The notes beneath the pieces are model-generated. The model saw only the letters and a list, made by a program, of their open reading frames with translations. It was not told where the DNA came from and searched no databases. A DNA stretch of 64,000 nucleotides, taken from assembly GCF_003369925.1 (NCBI RefSeq), contig NZ_LARY01000002.1, positions 868,001-932,000 on the forward strand. The letters run 5' to 3'. This document shows, in pieces, positions 47,500-55,149 of the stretch (the stretch's first letter is position 1; each line of letters opens with the position of its first letter). The stretch comes from Listeria kieliensis. Lineage in GTDB: Bacteria; Bacillota; Bacilli; Lactobacillales; Listeriaceae. Both the position numbers and the translations under genes were made by a program.

Positions 47500-47851
47500 A
47501 AAGTAGTTCAATATTGATAATCTCATCAAATTGAACAAAATAAATTTGGCCGAATATATCTCGAAAAAGAATTTCTTGTGTTTTTGTATCCATTTGAAAT
47601 GGTACGAGATCCATTTCACGAACAATACCACGCCCTACGAAAGCTTCCGAATCTTCAAAAGATGCCAACTCCAGTTTTGCCACATTTGCTTCTTCAAAAA
47701 AGTTTAAACGCACTAACCATTCCCGCTTAATCGCATCAGACAGTGTGATATAAAAGCTTTCCTGTTCGATAGGATCCACTTGCGGTTTTTCAATAAGAAC
47801 GGCTGGATTAGTGATTTCTACTTGTTTATTTAAAGATATAGCATAAACCAT
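47498..47851 (-). CDS. YolD-like protein, SOS-controlled
   Basis: A 117-residue protein whose second half (ITLSDAIKREWLVRLNFF..., then IVREMDLVPFQMDTKTQEILF and FDEIINIEL) fits the YolD-like family. Members of that family are usually encoded beside Y-family DNA polymerases (UvrX/DinB2). Here no polymerase gene is adjacent. A LexA box lies within its promoter, supporting a DNA-damage link. ATG 47851 has GAGGTG 6 nt upstream. Confidence 0.7.
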   Translation of the reverse strand: MVYAISLNKQVEITNPAVLIEKPQVDPIEQESFYITLSDAIKREWLVRLNFFEEANVAKLELASFEDSEAFVGRGIVREMDLVPFQMDTKTQEILFRDIFGQIYFVQFDEIINIELL

Positions 47852-47874
47852 TGTGATCACCTCTTTCTATCTTT

Positions 47875-47903
47875 ATTATACGAACAAACGTTCTTGTTTG
47901 CAA
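47875..47903 (-). promoter_or_regulatory. LexA-controlled promoter of the YolD-like gene
   Basis: On the minus strand TTGCAA (-35) and TATAAT (-10) are 17 nt apart. The spacer holds AGAACGTTTGTTCG (47881-47894), a match to the Gram-positive LexA/DinR box CGAACN4GTTCG with one end changed. Such placement gives tight SOS repression. Confidence 0.85.
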
Positions 47904-48034
47904 CTATTTTTTTAAAAATTTTTTTACTTAGAAGATCAATAGGTTTAGCGCTTACATAAAAACAAAAGCTTGCAATCCTAAAAATTAGCCACTATACTAA
48001 AGTAAGTAAATAACATTTGAAAAGAGGTATTCCT

Positions 48035-48634
48035 ATGTCAAACACATTTTTAGAAACTATTAAATCGCGCCGTTCAATCTATGCGCTTGATAAAAACGTA
48101 TCGTTATCACAAGATGAAATCGAAGAAATCATTAAAGAAGCCGTAAAACACAGCCCTTCTTCTTTCAACTCACAAACTTCACGAGCTGTCATTTTATTCG
48201 GCGAAAACCATGATAAACTTTGGAATATCGTAGAAGATACACTTCGCAAAATTGTTCCAGCTGAAAATTTTGCTTCGACTGAAGGAAAAATTGCTTCTTT
48301 CCGTGCTGGTTACGGAACCGTTTTATTTTTCGAAGATACTGATGTAATCAAAGGATACCAAAAAGATTTCGCACTTTATGCTGAAAACTTCCCAATTTGG
48401 TCCGAACAAGCAACTGGTATTGCGCAACACTCCGTTTGGGTAGCTCTTGCAGAAGCTGGAATTGGTGCTTCCTTGCAACATTACAATCCACTAATTGATG
48501 ACGCTGTGAAGGCTGAATGGAACCTACCAGAAAGCTGGAACTTGCGTGCACAAATGCCATTTGGTAATATCGCTGCTGAGCCTGGTGAAAAAGAATTCAT
48601 GGCAGACGAAGATCGCTTCCGCATTTTTAAATAA
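48035..48634 (+). CDS. Nitroreductase family protein
   Basis: A 199-residue FMN-dependent oxidoreductase. It has KSRRSIYALDKNVSLS (phosphate-binding Arg pair), KHSPSSFNSQTSRAVIL and the C-terminal MPFGNIAAEPGEKEFM. It is related to YdgI/YodC-type enzymes that reduce nitro compounds or quinones with NAD(P)H. Start ATG follows GAGGT by 7 nt; the six upstream codons are not needed. The physiological substrate is unknown. Confidence 0.9.
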   Translation: MSNTFLETIKSRRSIYALDKNVSLSQDEIEEIIKEAVKHSPSSFNSQTSRAVILFGENHDKLWNIVEDTLRKIVPAENFASTEGKIASFRAGYGTVLFFEDTDVIKGYQKDFALYAENFPIWSEQATGIAQHSVWVALAEAGIGASLQHYNPLIDDAVKAEWNLPESWNLRAQMPFGNIAAEPGEKEFMADEDRFRIFK

Positions 48635-48640
48635 GTACGT

Positions 48641-48698
48641 AAAAAAAGCCTTAACTGACGAGCCCTTTTTTGAAAGGCACAGCAGTTAAGGCTTTTTT
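48641..48698. terminator. Convergent terminator between nitroreductase and thioredoxin
   Basis: Long arms AAAAAAAGCCTTAACTG / CAGTTAAGGCTTTTTT usable on both strands. Confidence 0.9.
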
Positions 48699-49020
48699 AT
48701 TTCGCAATTAAAGTTTCTACACGTTTAGAAAGTTCATCACAACTCATCTTCCCCGTTATCATCCCTCTCACTTCACCATCTACGATCACAAATGAGTTGG
48801 GGATTCCCTTTACTTTGAACCGATCAGCAATTTTCCTTTGCTTATCTACGTTGACTTTGACAATTTGGATACCTCTATTTTCTATTTCGGCATATTGATC
48901 CAAAGTTGACCAAAAACAGCGACACGGCGCACACCACTCGGCCCAGAAGTTTAGTAAAATCTTTGGATGACTGGCAATAATCTGATCAAAGTCGTCTTCT
49001 TTCGCATGTATAATCGCCAT
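48697..49020 (-). CDS. Thioredoxin-like protein
   Basis: A 107-residue thioredoxin fold. The active site is WAEWCAPCRCF (CAPC), followed by IVKVNVDKQRKIADRFKVKGIPNSFVIVDG with the cis-Pro. The Ala-Pro dipeptide and an extra Cys after the motif differ from the housekeeping WCGPC thioredoxin, suggesting a paralogue. Cytoplasmic, no signal peptide. AGAGGTG precedes the ATG. Confidence 0.88.
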   Translation of the reverse strand: MAIIHAKEDDFDQIIASHPKILLNFWAEWCAPCRCFWSTLDQYAEIENRGIQIVKVNVDKQRKIADRFKVKGIPNSFVIVDGEVRGMITGKMSCDELSKRVETLIAK

Positions 49021-49087
49021 ATTTTCTCACCTCTCGATTCAGATTATGCCATTCCATCTGAATCGTCAAGCAAACGAGCTTAACTGT

Positions 49088-50449
49088 TCATTTTTTAACA
49101 GTTCCTCGATACTTTCTTAAACCCGCAAAGAGGAATAGCAAAATACCAAGCGCTGCCACAAGCGCAGTTCCCGCAAAATCGAAAAATAAATCATTCGACA
49201 TGTTTTCTGCCCCGTTAAAGGCCGCAATAACCTGCTTAAAATCAAGTAATGCGCTAAATAAACTACCGATAAATAGCAAGAAAACTAGGAAGATCTGTCC
49301 GCAAATGCTACCCAGTTTTGTCCACCTGCTTCGAAGTAGTAAACTGGCATCTTGCATTTCTGTAGTGGCAGTCGCATACGCTGAGCGATTTAAGTGGCGG
49401 CTTAGCATGGATAAAAACAAGGAAGCAATAAAAATACCAACGCTGATGCTTAGTCGCGCCGGAATCACAATCAAGACAAAGCTTAAAGCAATCCCTAAGC
49501 TGTAGAGATATAAAATTGGGCGTTTGCCCCAAGCCTTTTTAACGATTGGCTCAACCGCAAGAGAAAATAGCGTCCCTAAAAAGTACACCATATATACACC
49601 GAATAACATGAAATTAAAGTCTTTTTCGGCCAGTGCAACAAAGGTTCCATAAAGTAGCGTAAAACTCATAATTGCACCTTGTGAAAAGGAAAAATATAAA
49701 ATCCAAGGTTCCAATTTCAGTTTCATTCTCGGCATTAAGTAAAGACCTGCACCGATAAAAATTAAAATTCCTACAAGGGCTGCGAGAAATACCCAAAACA
49801 CATAATCTGTAGATTCAATGGTGCGTGCTTCTTTAAACAAAAAGAGAATGAAGGAAGCAATAAAGAACACGAGAAAAGGTCGAATTAAAAAGGCTTCCCC
49901 TGATCGAGTTTTCACTTCATAGTCAGGCAAGCGACTGACAAAGTAAAAGGTAATCAGAAGTAGTGCTGCGTAAAATAAGAAGGCTAAGCTTGGATAGAGA
50001 TATCGTGCTAAAATGCCGCCAATCGCAAGCGCTAAGATAATCACAAAGAGCGCCCGTAAATAATTGCGATTCGACATCTTCCTACCATAATAAAAATGAT
50101 CATGATACTGCAAAGTAATATAGACAGGTAGCGCCATACTGCTTGAAATTCCGATCAATATAGCCCCCATTTCAATCCAAAGTGCATCGAATGAACCAAG
50201 GCTAGCCAAGACCGATCCAATAATCCCCATCGTTAGCAATACAAGTAAAAGTGACTTAGTTTTTGCTTGATAATTAAAAGCGTTAAATAAAAAAGTCCCG
50301 GTTGATTTAAACACATAAAAGATAATTAGTGAAGCATAGCCATTTAACCAGCCTTGATATTGATTGCCCGCTAAAATAAAAAACAGATATGGCATAAATA
50401 CGGTTGCATTCATTACAGCGTACATAAAAAATTTTCCTTTTGGCTCCAT
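49088..50449 (-). CDS. Polytopic membrane protein (MFS-like)
   Basis: A 453-residue protein with about 12 hydrophobic segments and short charged loops, consistent with a transporter of the major facilitator type, though classical MFS motifs are weak. A central loop (HDHFYYGRKMSNRNYLR) and the C-terminal half (LSRHLNRSAYATATTEMQDASLLLRSRW) are its most distinctive parts. The ATG at 50449 is preceded by GGAG 6 nt away. No substrate can be assigned. A perfect parS lies 35 nt upstream. Confidence 0.7.
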   Translation of the reverse strand: MEPKGKFFMYAVMNATVFMPYLFFILAGNQYQGWLNGYASLIIFYVFKSTGTFLFNAFNYQAKTKSLLLVLLTMGIIGSVLASLGSFDALWIEMGAILIGISSSMALPVYITLQYHDHFYYGRKMSNRNYLRALFVIILALAIGGILARYLYPSLAFLFYAALLLITFYFVSRLPDYEVKTRSGEAFLIRPFLVFFIASFILFLFKEARTIESTDYVFWVFLAALVGILIFIGAGLYLMPRMKLKLEPWILYFSFSQGAIMSFTLLYGTFVALAEKDFNFMLFGVYMVYFLGTLFSLAVEPIVKKAWGKRPILYLYSLGIALSFVLIVIPARLSISVGIFIASLFLSMLSRHLNRSAYATATTEMQDASLLLRSRWTKLGSICGQIFLVFLLFIGSLFSALLDFKQVIAAFNGAENMSNDLFFDFAGTALVAALGILLFLFAGLRKYRGTVKK

Positions 50450-50484
50450 GTCCAACTCCTCAATTCAATCCAAACGACCCAAAA

Positions 50485-50500
50485 TGTTTCACGTGAAACA
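50485..50500. other. parS: parS site
   Basis: TGTTTCACGTGAAACA, a perfect consensus match, in the 59-nt gap between the glycerate kinase stop and the membrane protein start. Confidence 0.93.
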
Positions 50501-50508
50501 ATTCAAAG

Positions 50509-51624
50509 TCATTTGGCAGATTTCAACAATCTTGCAACATTCTCAGCTGTCCTTACTAAATTTTGTTCTGCATCCCGGCGCACTTCATCAAACGTAGCCA
50601 CCGAAGCAATACTCGGAAAAATAGCTGTTATCCCTTGTTCATAAAGATGCTCACTATCCATTGTTACACTCCCACAAATGGCAATCACTGGAACCCGTCC
50701 GGCAACCGCACGCGCCACTCCAAGCGGCGCCTTCCCACTTGAAGTTTGGCCATCCATTCGGCCTTCCCCAACAATGACAAAGTCAGCATCCGCGCAAGCT
50801 TCCTTAAGCTGTAACTCTTCAATCACATAGTCAATGCCAAGTGTCAGTTCAGCTGAAGCAAATTGAAGAAGACCCGCGCCCATTCCTCCTCCTGCCCCAG
50901 ATCCTGGTACTTCTGGAATTCCAAAGAAACGATCATAAAACGCGGCCATCATCTCATCGACTTGAGGCATCTTCGCTTCGCTTAGACCTTTTTGCGCTCC
51001 AAAGATAAAAGTAGCGCCATTCACTCCCACCAAAGGATTGGTCACATCTGTAATAACGCGTATCTTTGTTTTAGCTAACTGCGGCCGTACGCCTTCTTTT
51101 TTGATCGTATGAATTTGTGCTAGATTTTCTCCAACTGGTGTAACCATTTCGCCTGCCTCATTTAAAAACACATAACCTAAACCCGCGGCCATGCCAATGC
51201 CGCCATCATTAGAAGCCGTTCCTCCAACTCCAATGACAATTTCTTCTGCGCCTTGCTCCATCGCGTAATTTATCATCTCTCCAACACCCCGAGTTGAAAT
51301 TGCTAGCGGATCACGCTTATCTTCAGGAACAAGCTGCAAACCGCAAATTTCAGCCATTTCGATAAAAGCAGTTTTCCGCTCATCAATAAAAGCAATCGGC
51401 GCCACGATCGACTTTAAAAGCGGACCCGTAACTGAAACAACTTGGCGCTCTGCCTGGCGTATTTTAGCAATCACATCAAGTGTGCCTTCCCCACCATCCC
51501 CGACGGGCAAAAGCTGGTATTCTGCTTCTGGAAAAACGCGCAGAAAGCCTTTCTGAATAGCAATAGCCGCTTTTTCCGCCGAAAGCGTTTCTTTAAAAGA
51601 ATCTGGAGCGATGACAAATTTCAT
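50509..51624 (-). CDS. Glycerate kinase (GlxK/GarK type)
   Basis: A 371-residue class I glycerate kinase. It has FVIAPDSFKETLSAEKAA at the N-terminus, VGDGGEGTLDVI, VIGVGGTASNDGGIGMAAGLG and VPGSGAGGGMGAGL. It phosphorylates D-glycerate to 2- or 3-phosphoglycerate. GGAGG lies 7 nt before the ATG. It stands alone; no glycerate-forming enzymes are nearby. Confidence 0.94.
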   Translation of the reverse strand: MKFVIAPDSFKETLSAEKAAIAIQKGFLRVFPEAEYQLLPVGDGGEGTLDVIAKIRQAERQVVSVTGPLLKSIVAPIAFIDERKTAFIEMAEICGLQLVPEDKRDPLAISTRGVGEMINYAMEQGAEEIVIGVGGTASNDGGIGMAAGLGYVFLNEAGEMVTPVGENLAQIHTIKKEGVRPQLAKTKIRVITDVTNPLVGVNGATFIFGAQKGLSEAKMPQVDEMMAAFYDRFFGIPEVPGSGAGGGMGAGLLQFASAELTLGIDYVIEELQLKEACADADFVIVGEGRMDGQTSSGKAPLGVARAVAGRVPVIAICGSVTMDSEHLYEQGITAIFPSIASVATFDEVRRDAEQNLVRTAENVARLLKSAK

Positions 51625-51729
51625 CCTGGAACCTCCTTTTTTGTTCTATCATATCATTTTTCACAAAAAAACAAAGTCCTAATCTTTAGTTGACAGCCTA
51701 ACTCACAGCCGTTATTATAAAATTAATAA

Positions 51730-51802
51730 GGTCCTGTAGCTCAGTTGGGAGAGTATCACCTTGACATGGTGGGGGTCGCTGGTTCGAGACCAGTCGGGAC
51801 CA
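51730..51802 (+). tRNA. tRNA-Val (GAC)
   Basis: A 73-nt cloverleaf: acceptor GGTCCTG / CGGGACC, D arm GCTCAGTTGGGAGAGT, anticodon stem TCACC / GGTGG with loop TTGACAT (anticodon GAC), and T arm GCTGGTTCGAGACCAGT. The 3' CCA is not encoded. Isolated tRNA gene on the plus strand, against the main gene direction. Confidence 0.95.
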
Positions 51803-51811
51803 TTTTTCTAA

Positions 51812-51857
51812 AAAACAGGCAAGAAACGGAGAGTTTTCGTTTCTTGCCTGTTTTGTT
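51812..51857. terminator. Convergent terminator between tRNA-Val and the ClC gene
   Basis: Arms AAACAGGCAAGAAACG / CGTTTCTTGCCTGTTTT with T runs in both directions. Confidence 0.92.
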
Positions 51858-51860
51858 GTA

Positions 51861-53096
51861 TTAAGATTTTGCTTCCTTATGTAAAAGTTCGCGAACCCGC
51901 TTTGGATTCACTATAAGCGATGTAAATAAAATGAATGGGAAAAACTGTAATGGGAAAACAAAAAGCAAAATCGAGCTAGTAAGAAGTGGACTCCCAACAA
52001 TTCGTGAACAGCTTGCCGCAACAAAAATAGTAAGCAAGAATCCGATGTGCCCGTTAAGTGGCCAAGTAAACACATAGCCCATCACACTGCTTGCAAAGAT
52101 TGCCGGAAAGATCAACCCACCTTTCCAGCCCGTGTTTACGCAAATCGCTGCAAGAAGCGGCTTGAGGAGCGCAAGCAAAAGCAAAAACGGCCAGCTATAT
52201 TTCACTACTTCACTCGACATTTCGATCAGCTGATGCTCCCCTGAAAACAAGAAATACGAAGAAATCATTCCAAGAAGCCCAATGCTCAGGCCGCCAATCA
52301 GTGCGAGTAGCCACTTATTCCGCACAAAATGAAGCACCTTTTCAACAAGTGATTGCAATCCATTAAAATAAAAAGCAAAAGCAACACCGCAAATCATGGC
52401 AGGAACCACGAAAATGAGGTTTTGTAAATTCCATATCGCTTGATCGGATAGCCGAATGGCAAATATACTTTCCGGAAGTGGCAAAAGCTGTTTAACGATC
52501 ACGAAAGCTGCTAAAGCACAGAAAGAAGCGACAATTGAAAGCGAATAGCGCAACCAACCGGGCAACTTCCGTTCCACTGGATTTTTATGTTCAACATCTT
52601 GAACAATCCCATTAAAAGGAGCAAGGAAAACGACTGACATCATCGCGCCTATCCCCAGGTTCACAAGTTCCTCCCGACTCGCTAAATTAATGCGTAAATG
52701 TTCCACTAGCCAAGTAATCATTGCACCGACAATACCGATTAGTGCCGCTTCCGGTCCAACACTTGCCCCAAAAGAAAGAATAATCCATGCTGCCACAATC
52801 GTTTTCCACAGTCGATTTTTATATTCGATTCGACCAGTATCCCGAAATTCAGCCATATTTTCATGCATTGTATAAGGAAATGCGCCCCATCTCGTTTGCA
52901 TAAGTCCAACAAGCAAAGCGCCAATTAGACCCACCATAAGCGGATAAAAATTGGGCTGATTCAAGCTTTCTGGAAGTTGTTCCCAAACAAAATCTGTTGA
53001 AAAGTGAACAGCCGCTAAAAACAAGGCTGCTACAACGCCAATAACCACACTTAAAAGCAGTGTATAGCCCCCGAGCACAATTGCTACCTTTTTCAT
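51861..53096 (-). CDS. ClC family chloride channel/transporter
   Basis: A 411-residue membrane protein with about 10-11 helices. The region FGASVGPEAALIGIVGAM corresponds to the GxEGP ion-binding signature, in variant form, and GLIFPAIFASSVMGYV to the GxFxP motif. There are no C-terminal CBS domains. It lies between the tRNA and a PadR operon as its own unit, with GGAGGG before the start. Transport stoichiometry cannot be told. Confidence 0.88.
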   Translation of the reverse strand: MKKVAIVLGGYTLLLSVVIGVVAALFLAAVHFSTDFVWEQLPESLNQPNFYPLMVGLIGALLVGLMQTRWGAFPYTMHENMAEFRDTGRIEYKNRLWKTIVAAWIILSFGASVGPEAALIGIVGAMITWLVEHLRINLASREELVNLGIGAMMSVVFLAPFNGIVQDVEHKNPVERKLPGWLRYSLSIVASFCALAAFVIVKQLLPLPESIFAIRLSDQAIWNLQNLIFVVPAMICGVAFAFYFNGLQSLVEKVLHFVRNKWLLALIGGLSIGLLGMISSYFLFSGEHQLIEMSSEVVKYSWPFLLLLALLKPLLAAICVNTGWKGGLIFPAIFASSVMGYVFTWPLNGHIGFLLTIFVAASCSRIVGSPLLTSSILLFVFPLQFFPFILFTSLIVNPKRVRELLHKEAKS

Positions 53097-53238
53097 CTTG
53101 CTTCCCTCCGAAACTCTAAGCCATCTAATTGGATACTCTTTTATTTTTGCCCGAAAAATAGCCTCTTCAAACGAATAGTCAAAAACTGAACTGAGAGAAG
53201 CAAGAAAAAAGCCATCCCTATAAAAAGGAACAGCTTTT

Positions 53239-53592
53239 TCATTTCTTTTTTCTATTCATTTCTTTTTTCAAAGCTTTTTTCACTTCTTGGTTCACTTGTT
53301 CTTCATACTCATCACTTTGCGTTTTCGAATCTTGAATCAAGCGGTCACAAAAAGCGGCGACATCTTTTCCTGTAACATCTAGAACCGCATCGCCTCTTGC
53401 AGCACCTTCCTCAAAAAGTTCCAAAACATCAGCAAGTGGCTTAATCCCATCGATAAGCTCCAAAGGACCCACTTTGAAAAGGTACTTTTGGATTTCTTTA
53501 TACACCACTTTATAGTCTTGCGGCAGTGCATTGACTCGCGCCATATGCTTACGCCATTCTTTTTTTTCGGACAAAATTTCCTGCAAGCCCAT
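53239..53592 (-). CDS. DUF1048 family protein (second copy)
   Basis: A 117-residue helical protein (KKEWRKHMARVNALPQDYKVVYKEI..., DVTGKDVAAFCDRLI) ending in a very basic tail (KKALKKEMNRKKK). It is a DUF1048 paralogue of its upstream neighbour. The GGAGGG site is 5 nt before the ATG. PadR-DUF1048-DUF1048 operons recur in Firmicutes; the proteins' role is unknown. Confidence 0.8.
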   Translation of the reverse strand: MGLQEILSEKKEWRKHMARVNALPQDYKVVYKEIQKYLFKVGPLELIDGIKPLADVLELFEEGAARGDAVLDVTGKDVAAFCDRLIQDSKTQSDEYEEQVNQEVKKALKKEMNRKKK

Positions 53593-53606
53593 CTCTATCC
53601 CTCCTA

Positions 53607-53951
53607 TTATTTCAGCTTTTTCGCCACATTTTTATTCAACTGATCGCGCCATTTATCACGCAATGACTTTGCCCCTTCTTCGCCAGCAAGCGCCACACAA
53701 AAACCTTTCACGTCGTCCCCCAAAATTTCTTGCACAGTTTGTCCGTCTGCCGCCGTTTCTTCAAACCAATCAACCACGCCACCAAGAATAGGAATGAGGT
53801 TACGACCGGTAAAATCGGCGTGCCCCGCGAGGTTCAGGGTGATTTCTTCCCAAGCCGCCTGATAATCATCCGGTAATTTTTCGATGCGCGACTGAAAACC
53901 ATTCATATCTCTCGTAATATCGTTTCCAGTAATTTTATCCCAGAAATTCAT
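53607..53951 (-). CDS. DUF1048 family protein (first copy)
   Basis: A 114-residue helical protein. The pattern RIEKLPDDYQAAWEEI, then EILGDDVKGFCVALA matches the DUF1048 layout and the next gene. Its start overlaps the padR stop by 4 nt, with AAGGAGG upstream, so it is translated with the regulator. Confidence 0.82.
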   Translation of the reverse strand: MNFWDKITGNDITRDMNGFQSRIEKLPDDYQAAWEEITLNLAGHADFTGRNLIPILGGVVDWFEETAADGQTVQEILGDDVKGFCVALAGEEGAKSLRDKWRDQLNKNVAKKLK

Positions 53952-54274
53952 GCTTGTTCCTCCTTCAATTTATCAATTTTCGATGAAACAAACTCCCATT
54001 TTTCCCAGAAATTTTCCAGTTCTTTTTGACCAGCATCGCTTAACGAATAAAACTTTCGCACTGGGCCCATTGTCGATTTCTTCTTAGTTATGACAACGAG
54101 CTCCTTTTTTTCAAGTCGCAAGAGAATTGTATAAACAGTTCCCTCTACAATATCTTCAAAACCCGATTCCTGCAAAATCTTAGTAATTTCATAGCCATAG
54201 GTTTCTTTCCGATTAATAATTTCAAGGATAATTCCCTCAAGAACCCCTTTTAGCATCTCAGTTATTCCATTCAT
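53948..54274 (-). CDS. PadR family transcriptional regulator
   Basis: A 108-residue winged-helix regulator: MLKGVLEGIILEII at the N-terminus, ETYGYEITKILQESGF and EGTVYTILLRLEKKELV for recognition helix and wing, and a C-terminal dimerisation helix. It is the first gene of the operon, and repeated ACTAYATAGT elements lie upstream as likely operators. Confidence 0.9.
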   Translation of the reverse strand: MNGITEMLKGVLEGIILEIINRKETYGYEITKILQESGFEDIVEGTVYTILLRLEKKELVVITKKKSTMGPVRKFYSLSDAGQKELENFWEKWEFVSSKIDKLKEEQA

Positions 54275-54322
54275 AATTTGTCATCTGTCTTACGTACAAA
54301 CAGATTTTCCTCCTTCCCATCA

Positions 54323-54355
54323 ACTATATAGTAATGTTAAGTTCTACTACATAGT
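54323..54355. promoter_or_regulatory. Putative PadR operators
   Basis: Two related 10-mers, ACTATATAGT (54323-54332, perfect palindrome) and ACTACATAGT (54346-54355), are spaced 23 bp apart, about two helical turns, upstream of padR. Paired sites on one DNA face suit PadR dimers. Confidence 0.6.
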
Positions 54356-54397
54356 AATACGATATAGAAAATTTGTCAACTAGTGAACGTCACACAA

Positions 54398-54430
54398 AAG
54401 CCGAAAAGATTTTTTCTTTTCGGCTTTCAT
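54398..54430. terminator. Terminator hairpin after the left DUF1433 gene
   Basis: Arms AAAGCCGAAAAG / CTTTTCGGCTTT; a T-tract on the minus side is partial. Between it and the DUF1433 stop lie about 140 bases with no convincing gene. Confidence 0.7.
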
Positions 54431-54574
54431 ATTTTTGAGAAATGAGTTCTGATTTTTTTAGTAAACCACGTCTTTGTGCCTTTAGCTTATATTTCTTCAT
54501 CGCTTTTTGCGCGTCATATTTTTACGTTCAGGCATCTTAATTCCCTTTGATTTATTATGCAAATGACTCCTATA

Positions 54575-55087
54575 TTAGCTATCATTATTTCGGCGGTTGC
54601 TGTTTTTAAAAATGTTTTCTTCAAAGGCCTTCATTTCTACGATTATTTCGGCAACTGAACGTTCTTTTTTTGATTCGTCAGTGGAACTAGTTTCTTTTCC
54701 GTTTTCTTTTTCTTCAGCTTCAATGTCAGAAACACTACGAACATTGAATCTATATTTTTCTTTCAGATAATCATCAAATAGCTCATCAGAAGTGTCAACA
54801 ACTTCAACACCATGTTTACTGCTCAGTGGTGCATCAATTGTTAGTTTTTCATCTCCATTTACATACCCTTTGATATGGGTGACTCCAGTTGGATTAGTGT
54901 ATGTATCCGTTAAGGTTACACTCTTTATATTGTTAAAATTATAATTTAGATATTTTTCGATGCGTGGCTTTTGCTCCTGCATCAATTCTTGCTTTTGATG
55001 TTTCATGTATAGATAGCCCCCTAAACTGATAAGTAGTATAATAATCAGTATAATTAATATGGTTTTCAATGTTCTCCTCTTTTTCAT
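54575..55087 (-). CDS. Membrane-anchored DUF1433 protein, left copy (putative lipase immunity)
   Basis: A 170-residue protein with a basic N-terminus (KKRRTLK), one membrane helix (about 8-25), then an exported DUF1433-like domain (about 30-105; PRIEKYLNYNFNNIKSVTL, TYTNPTGVTHIKGYVNG). A charged linker and a conserved tail follow (KERSVAEIIVEMKAFEENIFKNS). There is no lipobox Cys. GGGAG lies 8 nt before the ATG. It is divergent from the lipase gene, sharing a 62-bp promoter region, and is about 65-70% identical by eye to the right copy. By analogy to S. aureus TilA it may neutralise the lipase outside the membrane; this is inference. Confidence 0.75.
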   Translation of the reverse strand: MKKRRTLKTILIILIIILLISLGGYLYMKHQKQELMQEQKPRIEKYLNYNFNNIKSVTLTDTYTNPTGVTHIKGYVNGDEKLTIDAPLSSKHGVEVVDTSDELFDDYLKEKYRFNVRSVSDIEAEEKENGKETSSTDESKKERSVAEIIVEMKAFEENIFKNSNRRNNDS

Positions 55088-55149
55088 ATGTTCAACTCCC
55101 AGCATGTGCAATAAGGTACAGAATTAATATAACATAAGAGGTGATGAAA
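55088..55149. promoter_or_regulatory. Divergent promoter region of lipase and left DUF1433 gene
   Basis: A 62-bp AT-rich region with TATATT/AATATA elements on both strands. The segment from about 55125 to 55165 recurs, inverted, at about 56978-57020 in front of the right DUF1433 copy. Confidence 0.6.

Noticed and set aside
54431-54574. Short frames starting MPERKNMTRKKR and MKKYKLKAQRRG after the left DUF1433 gene
   Set aside because: The first ends after 12 codons and the second is in another frame and runs into a terminator hairpin; possibly a relic, but not supportable as a gene.
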